NCBI RefSeq assembly: GCF_900090265.1
Contig: NZ_LT607752.1
Span: 4,588,001-4,652,000 of the forward strand
Source: Micromonospora rifamycinica
GTDB lineage: Bacteria > Actinomycetota > Actinomycetes > Mycobacteriales > Micromonosporaceae
Direction: 5' to 3'
DNA length: 64,000 nt
The notes beneath the pieces were generated by a model that was not told where the DNA came from, did not search any database, and saw only the letters and a program-made list of their open reading frames with translations. Both the position numbers and the translations under genes were made by a program. Of this stretch, positions 17,127-25,316 are shown in pieces. Each line of letters begins with the position of its first letter. Position 1 is the stretch's first letter.

Positions 17127-20100
17127 ATGGACGACGAGGTCGCCAAGCTCCGGGCCGAGATCGCCGAACTCCGCCGCGGGCTCTCCGGGCCGAACGGTCC
17201 GGCGCAGCTCCCGAGACTGGTGCAGATCGGGCAGAAACTACAGATGATCTACTGGCGGATCGGGCCGGGTCAGCCCGCGGCGCTCGGTGACCTCTCCGCC
17301 GCGATCGAGGTGTGGGACGAGGTGTACTCGCTGATCGGTCCCGACGACCCGGCGCGCGGGGAGGCGGCCTTCCGGCTCGGCCAACTACTGGCCGCCCGGC
17401 ACAGCACGCACGGCGGCGCGACGAAGGACCGGGAGACCGGCATCTTCGTCCTCGGCGAGGCGCTCACCTATCCCGACCTGCCGCCGACGGCGGCCAGCAT
17501 GGCGCGGCTCTCGCTCGCCATGCTGCATCTCCAGCGGACGACGGAGGCGCTCAGCCCGGCCAGCGCACGGGCCGGTTTCCTGACCGGGCTGTCGCCCGGT
17601 GCGCAGGACGACGCGCTGACCGCGACCCGGCTGCTCCGCGAGGTCCTGGACGGGCCACCGCTGAGCGCCACGGTCACCACCATGGCCCGCACCATGCTCA
17701 CCATCGCGGAGTCGATCCAGCCGCTGCTCAGCGGTGACCCCACCCGTGTCGACCTCGGCGGGATGATGGCGGCGTTGGCGACGTTGCAGCGGTTGCAGCG
17801 CGACGGCCTGCCGTTGACGACGTGGGTCACCGGCGATCCGCTCGACTACCCGGTCGCCGTCGTGCAGGGCGACGAGGACCCCACGCCGACGGTCCCGCCG
17901 CGTCGACCGGTGCGACCGCCGGACGTGCCGGTGGCGACCGAGCGGTACTCGGCCCGCCGGGCGGCCCGGGACCGGCTGGCGGCGCTGACCGACGGCGACG
18001 GGTCGCCCGGCTGGGAGCAGGCCCGCGCACTCCTGTCGACCGACCCGTCGACGCTGGCCGCCGGCGACCTGGACGCGTTCGTCGGGGCCGCGGTCCACGC
18101 CGCCGCCGACGGCGGTGACGCGGCCGACGGCGGTGACGCGGCCGGCGGTGATGGCGCGGCCGGCGGGAACGGTGGGGACGGCGAACCGGCCGAGCGTGGC
18201 ATCGACCAGTTGCTGGCGGCGATCGGGCTGTGCCTGCGGGAGAGCCGGGACGGCAGCGGCTGGGGGGCCGACGACGAGGAGACGACCAGCGGGGCCTACC
18301 GTGCCGCCGCGGCACACCTGCGGACCGCCGCGACCCTCGTCCCGCCGGACCATCCGGCCGCGGCGGTGGTCGTCGAGGCGGTCGGCGGCCTGGTGGACGA
18401 CGCCCGGCCGCTGTCCGGGGCGGTCGCCGGGATCGCCGACGTGCTCCCCGGGTACGCGGCGGGGATCCCATCCCGGCCGGCCACGGTGACGGCGCTCGCC
18501 GAACTGTGCCGGACGGTGGCCGCGCTCCGGGTCGGCGCCCCCGTCGAGCCAGACGCCCTGGCCGCCGCCCTCGCCGTGGTGCCGACCGACCATCCCGTCC
18601 GGCAACCGCTCGCCGTCGCCGTCACGCAGGCCCGGCTGGTGGCGGCGGTGCACGCCGGTGAGCCGGTCACCGTGGACCCCGCCCTGGGCCGGCTCGGTGG
18701 GTTGCTCGCCGCACTGCACCACGACGACCGGGCGGCGTTGCGCGCGGCGCTCGACGCCGATCCGGGACGGGCCTCGCCACCGGTCTCGGCGGTTCTCGGC
18801 GCGGCCCACCTGCGGCTGGCGGATGACCTCGACACCGCGATCGCGCTGCTGTCCGGGGCGGCCCGCACGCTCGACGACGGTGCCCTGCGTACCCGCACCT
18901 GGTGGCGGCTGGCCGAGGCGTACCGCAGTCGCGGAGCCGTCGGGGACGACGAGTGCAGCCGGGAGGCCGGCCGGCACGCGCTGGAGGGTGCCGGGTCGGA
19001 CCGCCGTGACGCGGCCCGGTTCGCCGGGTGGATGCTCGCGGAGGGGCGGGGCGGGGAGGCCTTCCAAGCCCTGGAGACCGCCGCGGCCGCTCCCGGGTCG
19101 CCTACCGTCGACCCGCTCGTCCTGGACCTGCTCGCGGTGCTCACCGGGGTCACGCCACCCGCCGGGCCACCGCCGGAGGTGCCGGATCCGGCGACCGTCG
19201 CCGCCGCGGTCCGGGAGATCGGCGCGGTCGCCCTGCTCTACCTGCACCCGACCGACGACGCGGGGCGGAGCGCCGGGGTGCTCTGTCTCGATCCGGCCAC
19301 CGATCGGCTCGACGTGCTCGCCAACGTCCCGGTGACCGATCCGCTGGCCTCGGACGACCCCGGCTGGGCGGCGGTCATGCGACGGTGGTCGCCGGGCAGC
19401 CTCCTGCTGGCGGCGACCAGCGGCCTGGACCGGCTGGCGCTGCCCGCGGTACGCGTCGGCGACGGCCGCCAGCTGGTCCAGGAGGCGGTCATCTCGCACG
19501 TCTCGTCCGGGGCGCAGGTGGTCCGGCTCGCCGCGCGGTCGGTCGCGTCGGTGGCGGACACGCCCCTGTTCGTGGTCAATCCCCGTGGCGACCGGGACCA
19601 CGAGATGGCCGAGGTGATGGCGGTACGCCGGTTGTGCTACCCCCGGTCGGTCTGCCTCGGCCGTGCCCTGGAGCCGGTGGAGGGCACCGGCACCCCGGAC
19701 GACGTCCGCAAACACGTGACCACCGCGTCGGTGGTGCACCTGGCGTGCGGACTGCGGGGCACGGAACTCGACCTGGCCGACGGCGGGGTGCTCGACGTGG
19801 CGACCGTCGGGGGCGCGGGCGGCCTGCTGCTGCTCGCGGAGAGCACCGCCGGCCCCGGTCCCGCCCTGCTCGACGCCGGTTTCGTGGGGGTGGTCGGCTG
19901 GCGGTGGGCGGTACCCGCGCCGGTCGCCGCCCTCGCGCTCTTCCTGGTCCACCTGCAGCTCGTCGAGCACCGCCGACCACCCGCGGCGGCGGTCGCCGCG
20001 GTGCAACGGTGGATGCTGGACCCCGACCGGGTCCTCCCGGCGGCCCTGACCGGCTCCCACCTGAACACCGTCACCACGAGCGACCTGGCCGGGCCGGCGC

Positions 20101-20132
20101 TCTGGGCCGCTTTGACCTACAGCGGTCGCTGA
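17127..20132 (+). CDS. Inactive CHAT-domain protein (second copy)
   Basis: 1001 aa from the ATG at 17127, behind GAGAGG. Residues 1-35 form a short coiled coil (EVAKLRAEIAELRRGL), followed by helical repeats. A Gly/Asp/Ala repeat linker lies near residues 328-350, encoded by near-tandem units at about 18100-18180. The C-terminal CHAT-like domain has FVVNPRGDRD and VVHLACGLRG instead of HLACHG, and LLLLAESTAG instead of LAACxTG, so the His and Cys are missing. It matches the left-arm pseudo-CHAT around NPRGDRD, RRL.YPRS..LGR and GWxWxVPxPVA. Loss of the dyad in both copies argues for a maintained non-catalytic role. Confidence 0.85.
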   Translation: MDDEVAKLRAEIAELRRGLSGPNGPAQLPRLVQIGQKLQMIYWRIGPGQPAALGDLSAAIEVWDEVYSLIGPDDPARGEAAFRLGQLLAARHSTHGGATKDRETGIFVLGEALTYPDLPPTAASMARLSLAMLHLQRTTEALSPASARAGFLTGLSPGAQDDALTATRLLREVLDGPPLSATVTTMARTMLTIAESIQPLLSGDPTRVDLGGMMAALATLQRLQRDGLPLTTWVTGDPLDYPVAVVQGDEDPTPTVPPRRPVRPPDVPVATERYSARRAARDRLAALTDGDGSPGWEQARALLSTDPSTLAAGDLDAFVGAAVHAAADGGDAADGGDAAGGDGAAGGNGGDGEPAERGIDQLLAAIGLCLRESRDGSGWGADDEETTSGAYRAAAAHLRTAATLVPPDHPAAAVVVEAVGGLVDDARPLSGAVAGIADVLPGYAAGIPSRPATVTALAELCRTVAALRVGAPVEPDALAAALAVVPTDHPVRQPLAVAVTQARLVAAVHAGEPVTVDPALGRLGGLLAALHHDDRAALRAALDADPGRASPPVSAVLGAAHLRLADDLDTAIALLSGAARTLDDGALRTRTWWRLAEAYRSRGAVGDDECSREAGRHALEGAGSDRRDAARFAGWMLAEGRGGEAFQALETAAAAPGSPTVDPLVLDLLAVLTGVTPPAGPPPEVPDPATVAAAVREIGAVALLYLHPTDDAGRSAGVLCLDPATDRLDVLANVPVTDPLASDDPGWAAVMRRWSPGSLLLAATSGLDRLALPAVRVGDGRQLVQEAVISHVSSGAQVVRLAARSVASVADTPLFVVNPRGDRDHEMAEVMAVRRLCYPRSVCLGRALEPVEGTGTPDDVRKHVTTASVVHLACGLRGTELDLADGGVLDVATVGGAGGLLLLAESTAGPGPALLDAGFVGVVGWRWAVPAPVAALALFLVHLQLVEHRRPPAAAVAAVQRWMLDPDRVLPAALTGSHLNTVTTSDLAGPALWAALTYSGR

Positions 20133-20134
20133 CG

Positions 20135-20356
20135 GTGGACGACGACATGCCCGCGGAGCTGCGGGAACATCTCCTCAGCGAACTACGTGGGGCGGTCGCG
20201 GCCCGGCTCCTGGCCGGCACCGATCCGCGGCGGATGGCCGCCGGGCTGGCCCGCCGGCTGCACCGCCTGGCGACGATGGCCGGCGACGACGTACGACTGA
20301 CGCCGACGCCGATACCGCCAACGCCGATACCGCCGACGCCGGGCGAGCGGCGGTGA
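20135..20356 (+). CDS. Small helical protein, CHAT-operon associated (copy 2)
   Basis: 73 aa from a GTG two bases after the stop of the pseudo-CHAT gene, so probably translationally coupled; an in-frame ATG lies at 20147. The core AELREHLLSELRGAV resembles that of the 64-aa protein at 7042-7236. It ends in a Thr/Pro-rich tail made of repeated TPIPP units. It is the last gene of the arm and converges on the polyprenyl synthase gene 32 bp away. Likely a partner of the CHAT proteins, as for copy 1. Confidence 0.65.
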   Translation: MDDDMPAELREHLLSELRGAVAARLLAGTDPRRMAAGLARRLHRLATMAGDDVRLTPTPIPPTPIPPTPGERR

Positions 20357-20388
20357 CCCGCCGGGCGTTCACGGCCGCGGCGCGCTGC

Positions 20389-21456
20389 TCACCAGCGGCG
20401 TTGCGTCGCGCTGACCGCCATCGCGGCGAGCTGCCGCCGGCCGTGGGGCGTCGCGCCGCTCGCCTCCAGCACGGCCAACGCCCGTTCGGTACGGCGCACG
20501 ATGTCCCGTTCGACGTGCTCCACCGCGCCGACGTCGGTGAAGATGTCCCGGATGGCGTGCAGCTCGTCGGCGGAGACGTCGGTGCCGATCTTCGCCCGGA
20601 GGAACTTCGCCGCGTCCGGGTCGCGCTCGTCCGCGTGGCGCAGCGCCGTCGCGAAGAGCACCGTCCGCTTGCCCTCGCGTACGTCGTCGCCGGACGGCTT
20701 GCCGGTCAACGCCGGGTCACCGAACACCCCCAGCAGGTCGTCGCGCAGCTGGAAGGCGATCCCGACGTCGACGCCGAACGCACGGTAGGCGGCGACGAGA
20801 TCCGCGTCCGCGCCGGCGATGGCGGCGCCGAGGTGCAGCGGGCGCTCCACCGTGTACGCCGCCGTCTTGTACCGGTCGACGCGCAGCGCCGAGTCGACGT
20901 CCTCGGCGCAGCTCGCCTCGGCGGTCAGGTCGAGTAGTTGTCCGGCCAGGACCTCGGTACGCATGGCCGACCAGACCGGGCCGACCCGCTGGTAGGCGTC
21001 CGCCGGGAGGCCGGCACCCCGGACCAGGTCGTCGGCCCAGCCCTGGGCCAGGTCCCCGGTCAGGATCGCGGTGCCCCTGCCGTACGACTCCGCGCTTCCC
21101 GACCAGCACCGGTCCCGGTGCTGGTCGGCGAAGGTCACGTGGGCGGCGGGGAAGCCGCGGCGGGTCGGTGAGGCGTCGATGATGTCGTCGTGGATCAGGG
21201 CCGACGCGTGGAGCAGTTCGAGCGCGGCGCAGGCCTGCCGGACCGCCCCGGCGTCGGGGCCGGTCTCGTCGCCGCCCGCGCCGAGCCAGCCCGTCCAGGC
21301 GAAGGTGGGCCGGACCCGCTTGCCGCCGCGTAACACGAAGCGCTCCAGCTCGGCGACCGCGGTCGCGAAACCCGGCCCGATCGCCTCGGCCTCCACCCGG
21401 CGGTCGGCGAGGAACCGGCGGAGCACGGCGTCGACCGGCTCCGTGTCCGCGGTCAC
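20389..21456 (-). CDS. Polyprenyl diphosphate synthase
   Basis: 355-aa trans-isoprenyl diphosphate synthase from a GTG at 21456 that overlaps the upstream stop (GTGA). Both aspartate-rich motifs are present: the first in LIHDDIIDAS and the second in QLRDDLLGVFGD, along with GGKRVRP near the N-terminus. The enzyme condenses IPP with an allylic diphosphate. The small residues just before the first motif do not point to a definite chain length, so geranyl, farnesyl or geranylgeranyl diphosphate are all possible. As the last gene of the minus-strand operon it probably supplies the prenyl donor for the aromatic prenyltransferase at 36200-37114. Confidence 0.92.
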   Translation of the reverse strand: MTADTEPVDAVLRRFLADRRVEAEAIGPGFATAVAELERFVLRGGKRVRPTFAWTGWLGAGGDETGPDAGAVRQACAALELLHASALIHDDIIDASPTRRGFPAAHVTFADQHRDRCWSGSAESYGRGTAILTGDLAQGWADDLVRGAGLPADAYQRVGPVWSAMRTEVLAGQLLDLTAEASCAEDVDSALRVDRYKTAAYTVERPLHLGAAIAGADADLVAAYRAFGVDVGIAFQLRDDLLGVFGDPALTGKPSGDDVREGKRTVLFATALRHADERDPDAAKFLRAKIGTDVSADELHAIRDIFTDVGAVEHVERDIVRRTERALAVLEASGATPHGRRQLAAMAVSATQRRW

Positions 21457-22610
21457 GCCGCTCCCGCCCGGGTGTGCGAGTGCAGGGCGGTACGCAGCGT
21501 CTCCGCGACCCGTTCGACCTGGCCGGGGGTGAGTTCGGCGTGCATCGGGATGGCGATGTTGCGCCGGGCGAGGTCGGCGGAGACGGGGCAGTGCTGGCTG
21601 CTGTCGTAGACGGGTTGCTGGTGGCTGGCCCAGGTGCCGTGCCCGCAGCCGATGCCATGGGCGCGCAGTTCGGTGGCGATGGCGGCGCGGTCGACGTCCG
21701 GGTGCAGGGTCAGCAGATAGGACTGCCAGGCGTGGGTCCGGTCGTCGGGCACCACCGGCAGGGTGACGAGTTCCTCGTCGGCGAGGAGCTGGCCGTAGTG
21801 GGCGGCGACGAGGCGGCGGCGGTCGAGGAGCTCCTCCACCCGGGTGAGCTGCACCTGGAGGATCGCCGCGGCGATGTCGGAGAGCTTGTAGTTGTAGCCG
21901 ATCTCGGTGAACTCGGGGATCGGCAGGCCGACGATCTGGGCCTGGTCGAAGATGCTGCCGATGCCGAAGGAGGAGCGCAGCCGGGCGTCGGCGGCGAGAG
22001 CGGGATCGGTGGTGAGCAGCGCGCCGCCCTCGCCGCTGGTGATGCCCTTGCGGCCGTGGAAGGACAGGCAGGCCACGGGGGCCAGGGCGCCGGCGGGTCG
22101 GCCCCGGTAGGTGGCGCCGATGGCGCAGGCGGCGTCCTCGACGAGGAACAGCCCGTAGCGGTCGGTGAGGGCGTTCAGCTCGTCGTAGTCCGCCGGCATG
22201 CCGAGGGTGTCCACGGCGATGACCCCGACGGTGCGGGGGCCGATCAGATCGGCGACGGCCCGGGGGTCGACGGTGCCGGTGTCGGGACGTACGTCGGCGA
22301 AGACCGGGGTCGCGCCGACGTAGCGCACCGCGTGGGCGGGCGCGGGGAAGGTGTAGTCGGCGACGATGACCTCGTCGCCGGCCGTGACCCCGAGGGCGAG
22401 CAGAGCCAAATGCAGAGCGGCGCCGCAGTTGCTGACCGCGACCGCGTCGGTCACCCCGTAGCGGGTGGCGAGGTCGGCCTCCAGCGCCTTGCCGCTCGGC
22501 CCCTGACCGGCGGGCCAGCCCGAGGAGAACACCCGCGCGACCGCGGCCAGCTCCTGCTCACCCAGACTCGGTCGGACCAGAGGAATCGCATCCACCGTCT
22601 TCACCCCCAC
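21453..22610 (-). CDS. DegT/DnrJ/EryC1-family PLP aminotransferase
   Basis: 385 aa. The first in-frame start is the GTG at 22610, overlapping the cupin stop codon (TAGTG); GTGs at 22604 and 22595 are alternatives. The fold-type I signature is complete: IPLVRPSLGEQE at the N-terminus, SNCGAALHLAL, VEDAACAIGA, and the PLP lysine (Lys188) in SFHGRKGITSGEGGALLTT. Members usually aminate keto-sugars. Here the company of RppA and a cupin resembles the furaquinocin-type route, where an aminotransferase converts a THN-derived quinone to 8-aminoflaviolin. I infer that role from context; no sugar-nucleotide genes lie nearby. Confidence 0.88.
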   Translation of the reverse strand: MGVKTVDAIPLVRPSLGEQELAAVARVFSSGWPAGQGPSGKALEADLATRYGVTDAVAVSNCGAALHLALLALGVTAGDEVIVADYTFPAPAHAVRYVGATPVFADVRPDTGTVDPRAVADLIGPRTVGVIAVDTLGMPADYDELNALTDRYGLFLVEDAACAIGATYRGRPAGALAPVACLSFHGRKGITSGEGGALLTTDPALAADARLRSSFGIGSIFDQAQIVGLPIPEFTEIGYNYKLSDIAAAILQVQLTRVEELLDRRRLVAAHYGQLLADEELVTLPVVPDDRTHAWQSYLLTLHPDVDRAAIATELRAHGIGCGHGTWASHQQPVYDSSQHCPVSADLARRNIAIPMHAELTPGQVERVAETLRTALHSHTRAGAA

Positions 22611-23158
22611 TACGCCGGATTTCCGTTGGAGCCGAGCAGGGCCGGTAGCCCGTAGCGCAGGGGCGTGATCTGGTGGACGTCGTAGCGGTCGCGGAGCTCC
22701 TGTACGGCGTCGGGATCGACGGGTCCACCTGCGGAGAAGATCTCGACGATCTCCTCGAAGTAGTTCTCGTGGTCGGGTGACGGGTAGCTCTGGAACAGCA
22801 TCCGGGCCGGCTCGTCGGTGGAGTTCCGGAACGCGTGCGGGCAGCCGGCCGGGACGAACATGCAGCTGCCCGCCTGTGCGGTCACCACCCGGTCCCCGGC
22901 GGCCGACTCCCAGTCCTGCCAGCCGTCCCCGGTGCGGGTGGTGGGCTCGAACGCCAGCAGGTCGAGCTTCCCCTCGAGGACGTAGAAGAACTCCTGCGCG
23001 TGGTGGTGGGTGTGTGCCCCGACGTCGAAGCCGGGCGGCACGACCACCTCGAAGATCGACGCGACCGAGCCGTGCGCCGCGGTCACCTTGAAGGTGACCT
23101 CCTGTGCCTTGGTGACCAGTTTGCGTCCCTCGCCGGGTGGGACAATGAGGCCGCTCAT
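22610..23158 (-). CDS. Cupin-domain oxygenase (flaviolin-forming type)
   Basis: 182 aa from the ATG at 23158. It has a single cupin barrel with motif 1 (GAHTHHHAQEFFYVLEGKL, with metal-binding His and Glu) and motif 2 (FVPAGCPHAFRN). A cupin next to tetrahydroxynaphthalene synthase in actinomycete meroterpenoid clusters is known to oxidise THN to flaviolin (MomA-type), so that is the most likely reaction. The C-terminal ~50 residues (EIFSAGGPVDPDAVQELRDRYDV) form a helical extension. It lies 19 bp downstream of rppA and overlaps the aminotransferase gene, so the three steps are probably coupled. Confidence 0.85.
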   Translation of the reverse strand: MSGLIVPPGEGRKLVTKAQEVTFKVTAAHGSVASIFEVVVPPGFDVGAHTHHHAQEFFYVLEGKLDLLAFEPTTRTGDGWQDWESAAGDRVVTAQAGSCMFVPAGCPHAFRNSTDEPARMLFQSYPSPDHENYFEEIVEIFSAGGPVDPDAVQELRDRYDVHQITPLRYGLPALLGSNGNPA

Positions 23159-23177
23159 GCGGTGGGTTCCCTTTCCC

Positions 23178-24293
23178 CTAGACCAGTTCCGGGTCGCGGT
23201 GCGGAATCGAAGCGTCGTCGCGGGTCAGGTCGAGCACCCCGAGCGGGTCGTCGCTCCAGCTGCCCACCGCCATCTCGGCGGTGATGCCGGGGCCGAAGCC
23301 CGCGACGATCCCGCTGGCGCCGGGCTGCGGCGGCTCCTCGTCGAAGAGCCGGCGGGCCGCGTCGAGGACGACCGCGCTGGCGATGTTGCCGTACTCGGTG
23401 AGGGTCGCCCAGCTGTGCCGGAACATCTCCCGGTCGACGTCGAGGAACTTGGCGAGGTCGTCGAGGATCCGGGGACCACCGGCGTGGATGAGGTAGAAGT
23501 CGAGCTTGCCGACGTCCCAGCCGTGGTCGCTGGTGAACTGGCGCAGCACCGGGGCGAGCGGTTCCATCGTGCCCGGCACCCGGCGGTCCAGTTGGAAGTG
23601 GAATCCGGTGGCCCGGACGGCGTAGGAGATCCAGTCCTCGGTGTTCGGGATCAGGTACGAGGCGTTGCGCTCCAGCGCGATGCCGACGCCGCCCCGGCCG
23701 CGGACCACGGCCGCCGCCACCGCGTCGCCGAACAGCCCGTCCGACAGCAGGGAGCCGACACCGTCGTCGTCCGGCTGGTAGCACAGCGAGCAGAGTTCGC
23801 AGGAGACGATCAGGACGTTGCCCCCGGGGTACGCCGTGCAGAAGTCGTGCGCCCGGTTGATCGCCGCCCCGCCGGCCGCGCAGCCGAGCTGCGCGATCGG
23901 GATCTGCCGGGTGTCCGACCGGAAGCCCATCGTGTTGATCAGCCAGGCGGTCAGCGAGGGCATCAGGAACCCGGTGCACGACACGTAGATGATCGCGTCG
24001 ATGTCGCGGGCGGCCACCCCGGCGTTGGCCAGGGCCTGTTCGATGACCTCCGGGCAGCGCTTCTTCGACTCGACCTCGTAGATCCGGTTGCGCTCCTCGA
24101 AGCCGGGGTGGCGCAGCGCCTGCTCGATCGGCTGGACGATGTGTCTCTTCCGGACCCCGGTGTTCTCGATCAGCCGGAGTGCGAGCGGGAGCTGCTCCTT
24201 ACCGGCGTGGAGCGTCCTGGCGAAGTCCAGAGTCTCTTCCATGGTGACGACATGTTCCGGTACACCCACCGACGGCTTGCACAATGTAGGCAT
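23178..24293 (-). CDS. rppA: Type III polyketide synthase, 1,3,6,8-tetrahydroxynaphthalene synthase
   Basis: 371 aa from the ATG at 24293. The thiolase-fold triad is Cys138 (LGCAAGGAAINRA), His270 (FYLIHAGGPRIL) and Asn303 (LTEYGNIASAVVLDA). A further Cys at position 106 (YVSCTGFL) matches the extra active-site cysteine typical of bacterial THN synthases. The sequence is strongly RppA-like along its whole length (YLIPNTEDW, GFGPGITAEM). The enzyme condenses five malonyl-CoA into THN, the naphthalene core of this cluster. It lies upstream of the cupin and aminotransferase genes in the minus-strand operon. Confidence 0.95.
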   Translation of the reverse strand: MPTLCKPSVGVPEHVVTMEETLDFARTLHAGKEQLPLALRLIENTGVRKRHIVQPIEQALRHPGFEERNRIYEVESKKRCPEVIEQALANAGVAARDIDAIIYVSCTGFLMPSLTAWLINTMGFRSDTRQIPIAQLGCAAGGAAINRAHDFCTAYPGGNVLIVSCELCSLCYQPDDDGVGSLLSDGLFGDAVAAAVVRGRGGVGIALERNASYLIPNTEDWISYAVRATGFHFQLDRRVPGTMEPLAPVLRQFTSDHGWDVGKLDFYLIHAGGPRILDDLAKFLDVDREMFRHSWATLTEYGNIASAVVLDAARRLFDEEPPQPGASGIVAGFGPGITAEMAVGSWSDDPLGVLDLTRDDASIPHRDPELV

Positions 24294-24418
24294 CTCTGGA
24301 ATCCACTTCTATCGATGTTCGAGGGTCGCCGTGCGCTGGCCCGGTCGCGCCAGCCGGGTACCCAGGTCCCGGTTCCCCGCCGGCCGCACGCGGGCGCGAC
24401 CGGCGGGGGCGTGATCGA

Positions 24419-25180
24419 TCAACGAACGGCGTCGAACTCCGCGAGCACGCCGTCCCAGAGGCCGATGCGCGCCGTGATCGCCGCGACGCTGACGGCCGTG
24501 GCCTCGGCCTCGCGCTGCGGGTCGCCGGCACAGAGCGCGGCCAGCAGGCGCAGTGCCAGTGGCCCGTGCTCGTCGTGGTCGAGGGCGATGTGCCGGTCCA
24601 GGTAGTGCCGGAAGACCGGCGCGTTGGCGAGCACCTCGTCGACGTTGGCGCGGACCGCCGAGAAGACGTCGGGCAACAGGTTCTCGCGGCCGTGGCAGAA
24701 CGAGGACGCCACCTCGTGGGGCGCGCCGTTCAGCGCCACGTCGAGGGTGTGGCCGACGAAGGCGCGGACGCTCGACGGGATCCGGTCGTCCTTGAGCGCC
24801 GCCATCGGGCCGACCCCGTTGTCGAGTGCGGCGAGGAACGCGTCGATCGGTCCGGTGTCGGCGCCGATCTCCTCCATCGCCCGCCGGTACAGCTCGAAGT
24901 GGCTGATGTAACCCCCGTCGATGTCCTCGTCGGTCTCCTCGGCCAGGACGATCTCCATGATGAACCGGCCGTGGTCGGCGTGCCCCCGGGGCCGCCAGGG
25001 CAGGCTCACCGAGGTCACCTCGGTCTGTAGCCGCTTGAGCAGGCTGAAGAAGTCCCACACCGCGAAGACGTGGTGCTTCATGAAGACCCGCAGCCGCTCC
25101 TCGGTGGTTATCTGCGCGTAGAGGGGGTGGTCGATCAGCCTGGCCCGTGCCGTTTCGAATTCAGCAAGCGCGGTCAACAT
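24419..25180 (-). CDS. DUF3050 protein, possible haem-oxygenase-like metalloenzyme
   Basis: 253 aa from the ATG at 25180 behind GGGAGAAG. The N-terminus (LIDHPLYAQITTEERLRVFMKHHVFAVWDF) matches what I know of DUF3050. It is all helical, with several candidate metal ligands: HH in MKHHVFAVWDF, E in IVLAEETDE, H in YISHFELY, H in SSFCHGRENL, and D/E/H in HIALDHDEHG. Spaced Glu/His ligands in a helical bundle are typical of haem-oxygenase-like diiron oxidases, several of which oxidise nitrogen, but the assignment of ligands is by eye. It lies between the ligase and rppA genes in one operon, so it probably acts on the naphthoquinone or its amino group. Confidence 0.75.
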   Translation of the reverse strand: MLTALAEFETARARLIDHPLYAQITTEERLRVFMKHHVFAVWDFFSLLKRLQTEVTSVSLPWRPRGHADHGRFIMEIVLAEETDEDIDGGYISHFELYRRAMEEIGADTGPIDAFLAALDNGVGPMAALKDDRIPSSVRAFVGHTLDVALNGAPHEVASSFCHGRENLLPDVFSAVRANVDEVLANAPVFRHYLDRHIALDHDEHGPLALRLLAALCAGDPQREAEATAVSVAAITARIGLWDGVLAEFDAVR

Positions 25181-25316
25181 CTTCTCCCGGTCAATCGAAG
25201 CGACGTCGTGGGTTTACCGATTCGGGTCCGTGGCCCCCGGCAGGCCGGCGACCTGACGGGGACCGGCCGACGGCGCCGACGGTCGGGTCCGCCGCCGTCG
25301 GCGGGCTTGGTGGTGG

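Noticed and set aside
21453..22610. Deoxysugar aminotransferase of a glycosylated product
   Set aside because: Family membership allows it, but there are no sugar-nucleotide or glycosyltransferase genes in the cluster.
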